In this document: positions 7,777-10,681 of the stretch, piece by piece
Layout of the letters: every line of letters starts with the position of its first letter
How positions within the stretch are numbered: position 1 is the first letter of the stretch
Assembly: GCA_002296125.1 (NCBI GenBank)
Contig: DBHI01000118.1
Coordinates: 583-11,263 of the forward strand
Length of the DNA: 10,681 bases
Direction of reading: 5' to 3'
Source: Anaerolineales bacterium UBA832
GTDB taxonomy: Bacteria; Chloroflexota; Anaerolineae; Anaerolineales; UBA11657
Position numbers and translations under genes: made by a program
Notes under the pieces: model-generated
Told to the model about the DNA's origin: nothing
Databases searched by the model: none
The model's input: only the letters and a program-made list of their open reading frames with translations

Positions 7777-8790
7777 CTACAGATTTTTGTCTTCAGTACC
7801 CTGTCTTACTGCTCTAACAAATCTACCGGCCTGTAATGATAATTCATTTAAACTTTCACCCTCAAATTTTAATCCAATAATACCAAAAATTGCCATCTTA
7901 ACAAAAACAATAAAATGTATAACGATCGCAAAAGCCAATGCAGTCTCTCTTTCTACTCCTAAAACAGCTAAAGCAGCTACAGCACTTGCCTCCCATAAAC
8001 CGATGCTTGCTGGTACTGATGGTAAAGCAATACCTAATGCTAATAGCGCTGTCACAAAAACTGCACCAGAAAATTTTTGATCAGGAACAAAACCAATTAA
8101 CAAATTATATGTAGAAAAGGCACTCAAAAACCAAATCACTCCACACCACACACAAGCCAAAATCAACCTTCTACCTCTCACTATATAGATAGCCTCAAAA
8201 AACCTAAGAAACAAGCCCAAAACATACTCCTTAATAATGGGATTTGCATTATTAAATATTTTCTCCATATACTGTACAAAACGATCACGCTTGTATGCAA
8301 TAAAAAACAATATCAATATCATAAATACAACGCCTACAACAAGACTATTGAACAAAGTAGTAATCAGTCCGTGATTAGGTACCAAATGTAGAACAGCAAA
8401 CAACATCAAAAAGACAGTAACAACATCTAGCATTCGCTCCAGTAAAGCAGTTGATAACGCCTGCATACCATTTACATCACTATTTCTCGTCGCTAAATAA
8501 ACCCTTGCCAACTCGCCTATGCGCAACGGTAAAATATTGCTCAGGTAATAACTAATATTTGTAATCCAAAACAATCTGGTCCCGTCCAGCTTCTCTTCTA
8601 GAAGAACTCTCCATCTCATACCTCGTGCCCATAAAGATAATGTCTCTAATATAATAAATGGAATGAAGACCAGATAATTTATTCCAGATATCTGTCGCAT
8701 TAATTCTTTTACATCTACACCTTGAAAAATAATAAAAACTGCAACTATACTGAATCCAACCCCTATTAAAATTTGCCATCTAGTACTCAT
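7777..8790 (-). CDS. LPG-synthase-TM / UPF0104 (YbhN-like) integral membrane protein
   Basis: A 337-residue polytopic membrane protein of the lysylphosphatidylglycerol synthase transmembrane-region family (UPF0104). It has the membrane domain only, with no C-terminal aminoacyl-transferase domain, so it should not be called MprF. Family marks are RW..LL at 59-64, NILPLRIGELARVYL at 85-99, the ER..D motif at 118-122 (E118, R119, D122), and the P-x2-P-x3-G-x2-E block at 257-267 (PSVPASIGLWE). About seven or eight hydrophobic segments are visible. The C-terminal 30 residues are polar and basic, probably cytoplasmic. Relatives are often found beside glycosyltransferases and are suspected to handle lipids or lipid-linked glycans, but the role is not settled. 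It heads a two-gene unit with the pentapeptide protein. The ATG at 8790 has no strong ribosome site close by. I am confident of the family, not the function. Confidence 0.88.
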   Translation of the reverse strand: MSTRWQILIGVGFSIVAVFIIFQGVDVKELMRQISGINYLVFIPFIILETLSLWARGMRWRVLLEEKLDGTRLFWITNISYYLSNILPLRIGELARVYLATRNSDVNGMQALSTALLERMLDVVTVFLMLFAVLHLVPNHGLITTLFNSLVVGVVFMILILFFIAYKRDRFVQYMEKIFNNANPIIKEYVLGLFLRFFEAIYIVRGRRLILACVWCGVIWFLSAFSTYNLLIGFVPDQKFSGAVFVTALLALGIALPSVPASIGLWEASAVAALAVLGVERETALAFAIVIHFIVFVKMAIFGIIGLKFEGESLNELSLQAGRFVRAVRQGTEDKNL

Positions 8791-8850
8791 ACTATCAATT
8801 ACCAGTCCTATATCTTATATATAATAAATCAGCTTCAAATTTACATTTAT

Positions 8851-8880
8851 ACTATTCCATATAATATACTATCTTGTCAA
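8851..8880 (-). promoter_or_regulatory. Possible promoter of the UPF0104/pentapeptide unit
   Basis: On the minus strand a perfect TTGACA (8880-8875) is followed after 18 bases by AATAGT (8856-8851), a four-of-six match to TATAAT. It would give a leader of roughly 50 bases before ATG 8790. The -35 is good but the -10 is weak, and such matches are common in AT-rich DNA. Confidence 0.3.
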
Positions 8881-8963
8881 AAATATTACACGTGATCAAA
8901 TCATATTTAATATAACAACAAACAAATAAATGATACATCATTATAATACTTTGGAGAACAACC

Positions 8964-9380
8964 ATGACCACATCAATTACTCTATCACTAATAGCACTAT
9001 TTGGTTTTGGATTGACAAATTTCTTTTGGAAATTTGCAACACCTCACAAACCTTATCAACCTAGTTATCTAATGGTTCAAGGAGCTACCTACTTAACCGT
9101 AATGGCCCTGATACACTTATATCAAAAACAACCTTTTACTCTTACATATAAACTAAGCAATATTGCGATTATTACTGGAATATGTGCATCTACTGGAGCT
9201 ATTTGCACTTTTCTAGCATTGTCTTCAGGAGGAGAAGGAAGTCAAGTTTTCCCCATAGTAGGTCTAAACATGGTGGTAGCTACTATTCTATCGATAATAT
9301 TTTTTAAGGAGCCAGTTAGCACACAAAAAATGTTAGGTCTAATTTTTGGGGTTGTATCAATAATTTTTCTCACCCGCTAA
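8964..9380 (+). CDS. Single-domain EamA / DMT-superfamily membrane protein
   Basis: A 138-residue protein almost wholly made of hydrophobic segments, at about 4-22, 36-52, 65-87, 93-114 and 119-137. It is one EamA unit where most drug/metabolite transporters carry two in tandem. The C-terminal block FFKEPVSTQKMLGLIFGV (113-130), with an acidic residue and Pro at a helix start, is a typical EamA ending. The interior SGGEGSQVFPI near 88-98 resembles the substrate-facing helix in relatives. As a half-length unit it would be expected to dimerise to form a transport path; the substrate is unknown. GGAG lies seven bases before the ATG. It is divergent from the UPF0104 gene across a 173-base gap. 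Its product end and the next gene are 146 bases apart with no clear terminator, so cotranscription with the downstream genes is uncertain. Confidence 0.87.
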   Translation: MTTSITLSLIALFGFGLTNFFWKFATPHKPYQPSYLMVQGATYLTVMALIHLYQKQPFTLTYKLSNIAIITGICASTGAICTFLALSSGGEGSQVFPIVGLNMVVATILSIIFFKEPVSTQKMLGLIFGVVSIIFLTR

Positions 9381-9526
9381 TAATTTATTCAACCTAGTGT
9401 TTTACCTTTTATTTTAAACAATTAACACAACTCTTATAAGCATAAATTAACATATTCTCATAATAATCCAGTATACTTCACTAACAAATGTATAAATATA
9501 TTTAGAGACAAAAAATACAAAATCTA

Positions 9527-9763
9527 ATGAACGAAAAGCTTAGCGATCCATACACACAAACTCGCAGTATACAAAACCTTAAGCAACACAGAATAGCTAT
9601 AATATTTTTCATATTAATAGCAACAATAGCACTTATGACATTTTCGCTAATTTTAGAAACAAACTACATAGCAATCGGATCAGCATCATGCCTACTAATA
9701 GTAAGTATATGCAACTACATTACTATTCAAAAACGTATTAATTCTGCTAGTACACGCATGTAA
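9527..9763 (+). CDS. Small two-helix membrane protein of unknown function
   Basis: A 78-residue frame with a polar N-terminus (1-22), hydrophobic segments at about 23-43 and 46-66, and a short basic C-terminal tail. With only a few residues between the helices, it would form a hairpin with both ends on the same side, probably the cytoplasm. I recognise no family. No good Shine-Dalgarno sequence precedes the ATG; a TATAAA at 9491-9496 lies upstream but lacks a clear -35. Support for it being real is its clean two-helix pattern and its position 43 bases ahead of two well-signalled genes on the same strand. It could still be a chance frame, since AT-rich DNA easily encodes hydrophobic stretches. 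Confidence 0.55.
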   Translation: MNEKLSDPYTQTRSIQNLKQHRIAIIFFILIATIALMTFSLILETNYIAIGSASCLLIVSICNYITIQKRINSASTRM

Positions 9764-9793
9764 ATGCTATGATAAACAACATTTATTTAGATC

Positions 9794-9799
9794 AAGGAG
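9794..9799 (+). promoter_or_regulatory. Strong ribosome binding site for the GTG start at 9807
   Basis: A full AAGGAG lies seven bases before GTG 9807. The next in-frame ATG (9831) has no comparable signal. This fixes GTG as the start of the ABM-like gene. Confidence 0.75.
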
Positions 9800-9806
9800 A
9801 AAAATA

Positions 9807-10076
9807 GTGCCTACAGTAATTCAAAAAAATATGTGTGAAGATTTCTGGGTATGGAAAGATGTATTTGACAGAGACGATATAACTAGATCCGAACATGGCA
9901 TATCCCAATCAACAATTTACCAAAGTGGTGAAGAACCAAATACCTGCTACGTTGTTATGCAAATTGAAAGCATTTCAAAACTGCACTCATACAACGAAAA
10001 ATTCCTCAGTACTGGGAAAAGTATAGAAGCAGGCATTATCACATCTGAAAATACAGTTTGCCATGATGTGACATAA
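9807..10076 (+). CDS. Small protein resembling dimeric alpha/beta-barrel (ABM-like) proteins
   Basis: An 89-residue soluble protein. The pattern is a short beta strand, then DFWVWKDVFDRD (12-23), a polar helix, a second strand (GISQSTIYQS, 31-40), GEEPNTCYVVMQIES (41-55) as the next strand, a helix at SKLHSYNEKFLSTG (57-70), and a final strand near VCHDV. The order F/W-xxW-K..FD, then a GEEPN turn before a hydrophobic strand, is what one sees in small ferredoxin-like alpha/beta-barrel proteins related to antibiotic biosynthesis monooxygenases. Those proteins dimerise, and some bind small aromatic ligands; many have no known activity. Three Cys residues (10, 47, 85) do not form a recognisable metal motif. 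Translation starts at GTG behind a strong ribosome site. It lies 32 bases before the ferredoxin gene, which suggests cotranscription and possibly a redox link. The fold call is by pattern only. Confidence 0.65.
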   Translation: MPTVIQKNMCEDFWVWKDVFDRDDITRSEHGISQSTIYQSGEEPNTCYVVMQIESISKLHSYNEKFLSTGKSIEAGIITSENTVCHDVT

Positions 10077-10108
10077 AAATAAAGCTTAATTGCAAGGAGA
10101 AAATAGAT

Positions 10109-10471
10109 ATGGTAAAGCTACTCATAAAAGATATAGGAGAATTTTTTATAGAAAAAGAGACTAAATTAGTTTTAGCTATTCAAGACAACAACGGAGATAT
10201 AAATCACGCATGTGGAGGAAATGCAAGGTGTACTACATGCAAAGTGAAGTTCATAGATGGAGAACCACAAAAATATACTCAAGCTGAGTATGACAAATTG
10301 TTGCAAGAAGACGCTATTGGAGAATATCGCCTATCATGTCAATGTACAGTAGATCATGATATGTCTGTAATTGTATTAGACAATCATTCTACATCCAACA
10401 GACCTGATCCAGGATCCAGGCCACATGATAACATAACACCTCCACCTACATGGATATCAAATAAAAAGTAA
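10109..10471 (+). CDS. [2Fe-2S] ferredoxin
   Basis: A 120-residue soluble electron carrier with a beta-grasp ferredoxin fold. The cluster ligands are C35, C41 and C44 in HACGGNARCTTC, plus C77 in RLSCQC, giving C-x5-C-x2-C-x32-C. The x5 spacing differs from the x4 of plant photosynthetic ferredoxins and is as in adrenodoxin-like and many bacterial proteins. C79 is an extra Cys close to the fourth ligand. The RLSCQ segment before a VDHDMSVIV strand is the normal fold ending. Residues about 93-120 form an unusual tail rich in Pro, Ser and Asn that lies beyond the domain and looks disordered. AAGGAG lies nine bases before the ATG. It follows the ABM-like gene by 32 bases. Its redox partner is not in the window, so the pathway is unknown. 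Assignment of the fold and cluster is secure. Confidence 0.93.
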   Translation: MVKLLIKDIGEFFIEKETKLVLAIQDNNGDINHACGGNARCTTCKVKFIDGEPQKYTQAEYDKLLQEDAIGEYRLSCQCTVDHDMSVIVLDNHSTSNRPDPGSRPHDNITPPPTWISNKK

Positions 10472-10537
10472 CTACTGATTAAAATTTGTATTTCATAAAA
10501 TTCATTACACTTTTATTAGTAATATCTACACTAACAA

Positions 10538-10610
10538 TGACCCACCCAGGACTCGAACCTGGAACCAATTGATTAAGAGTCAACTGCTCTGCCAATTGAG
10601 CTAGTGGGCC
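10538..10610 (-). tRNA. tRNA-Lys (anticodon CUU)
   Basis: A complete 73-base cloverleaf reads on the minus strand. The acceptor stem GGCCCAC pairs with GTGGGTC (one G-U), with discriminator A. The D-arm is GCTC/GAGC. The anticodon stem GTTGA/TCAAT encloses the loop CTCTTAA, giving anticodon CUU, which reads AAG lysine codons. The T-arm is CCAGG-TTCGAGT-CCTGG. The 3' CCA is not encoded; the bases after the discriminator are TTG, so CCA must be added by nucleotidyltransferase. It converges on the ferredoxin gene with 66 bases between them. Confidence 0.97.
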
Positions 10611-10621
10611 TCGTTTAGCGA

Positions 10622-10649
10622 ATTATAATCAGTCATACATTCCTGTCAA
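10622..10649 (-). promoter_or_regulatory. Consensus sigma-70-type promoter of the tRNA-Lys gene
   Basis: On the minus strand a perfect TTGACA (10649-10644) is separated by 16 bases from a perfect TATAAT (10627-10622). The mature tRNA begins 11 bases after the -10 element, leaving a few bases of 5' leader for RNase P to remove. Both hexamers are exact, which is rare by chance even in AT-rich DNA when placed correctly ahead of a tRNA. Confidence 0.85.
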
Positions 10650-10681
10650 TATACGATATACACATACATCATTCCAAAATA

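Noticed and set aside
7787..8080. Plus-strand 97-codon frame opposite the UPF0104 gene
   Set aside because: It mirrors hydrophobic codons of the conserved membrane protein; no ribosome site or known pattern supports it.
7777..8790. Assignment as MprF lysylphosphatidylglycerol synthase
   Set aside because: Only the membrane domain family is present; the catalytic aminoacyl-transferase domain of MprF is absent.
10514..10536. Hairpin of seven pairs (one G-U) with a nine-base loop between the ferredoxin and tRNA genes, a possible terminator
   Set aside because: The stem is AT-rich and no run of T follows it on either strand, so a rho-independent terminator is not supported.

Overview
The window is strongly AT-rich bacterial DNA with densely packed genes and no gene-free stretch longer than about 300 bases. 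The best taxonomic clue is the giant membrane protein at the left. It joins a GT39-type glycosyltransferase to a DUF2298 ("Chlor_Arch_YYY") domain, a family named for Chloroflexi and Archaea. Ribosome sites of the AAGGAG type and a TTGACA/TATAAT promoter indicate a bacterium, so a low-GC member of Chloroflexota is the most likely source, possibly one of the AT-rich marine lineages. That is inference from gene families, not a phylogenetic placement.

Layout. Positions 1-6601 (minus strand) hold a three-gene cell-surface glycan cluster. In transcription order it encodes a GT4 glycosyltransferase, a SAM-dependent methyltransferase whose start overlaps the end of the GT4 gene, and the giant GT39-DUF2298 protein, which runs off the left edge still open. 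The likely theme is assembly or modification of a lipid-linked or exported glycan: a cytoplasmic sugar transfer, a methylation, and a membrane-embedded transfer from a polyprenyl-linked donor. Substrates cannot be read from the sequence.

Positions 6804-7376 (plus) hold a lone gene for a protein resembling thymidylate synthase, with the candidate nucleophilic Cys kept but other hallmark residues changed or absent. It converges, 13 bases away, on a two-gene minus-strand unit (8790-7390). That unit encodes an integral membrane protein of the LPG-synthase-TM/UPF0104 (YbhN) type followed by a small pentapeptide-repeat protein.

Positions 8964-10471 (plus) carry four small genes: a single-domain EamA membrane protein, a two-helix membrane protein of unknown function, a small protein resembling dimeric alpha/beta-barrel (ABM-like) proteins, and a [2Fe-2S] ferredoxin. 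The last three may form one transcript. A tRNA-Lys(CUU) gene on the minus strand at the right edge has a consensus promoter and converges on the ferredoxin gene.

No insertion sequence, CRISPR array, phage module or obvious recent-transfer boundary is visible. The region looks like ordinary chromosomal housekeeping and envelope DNA with a few unusual proteins rather than a defence or mobile island.
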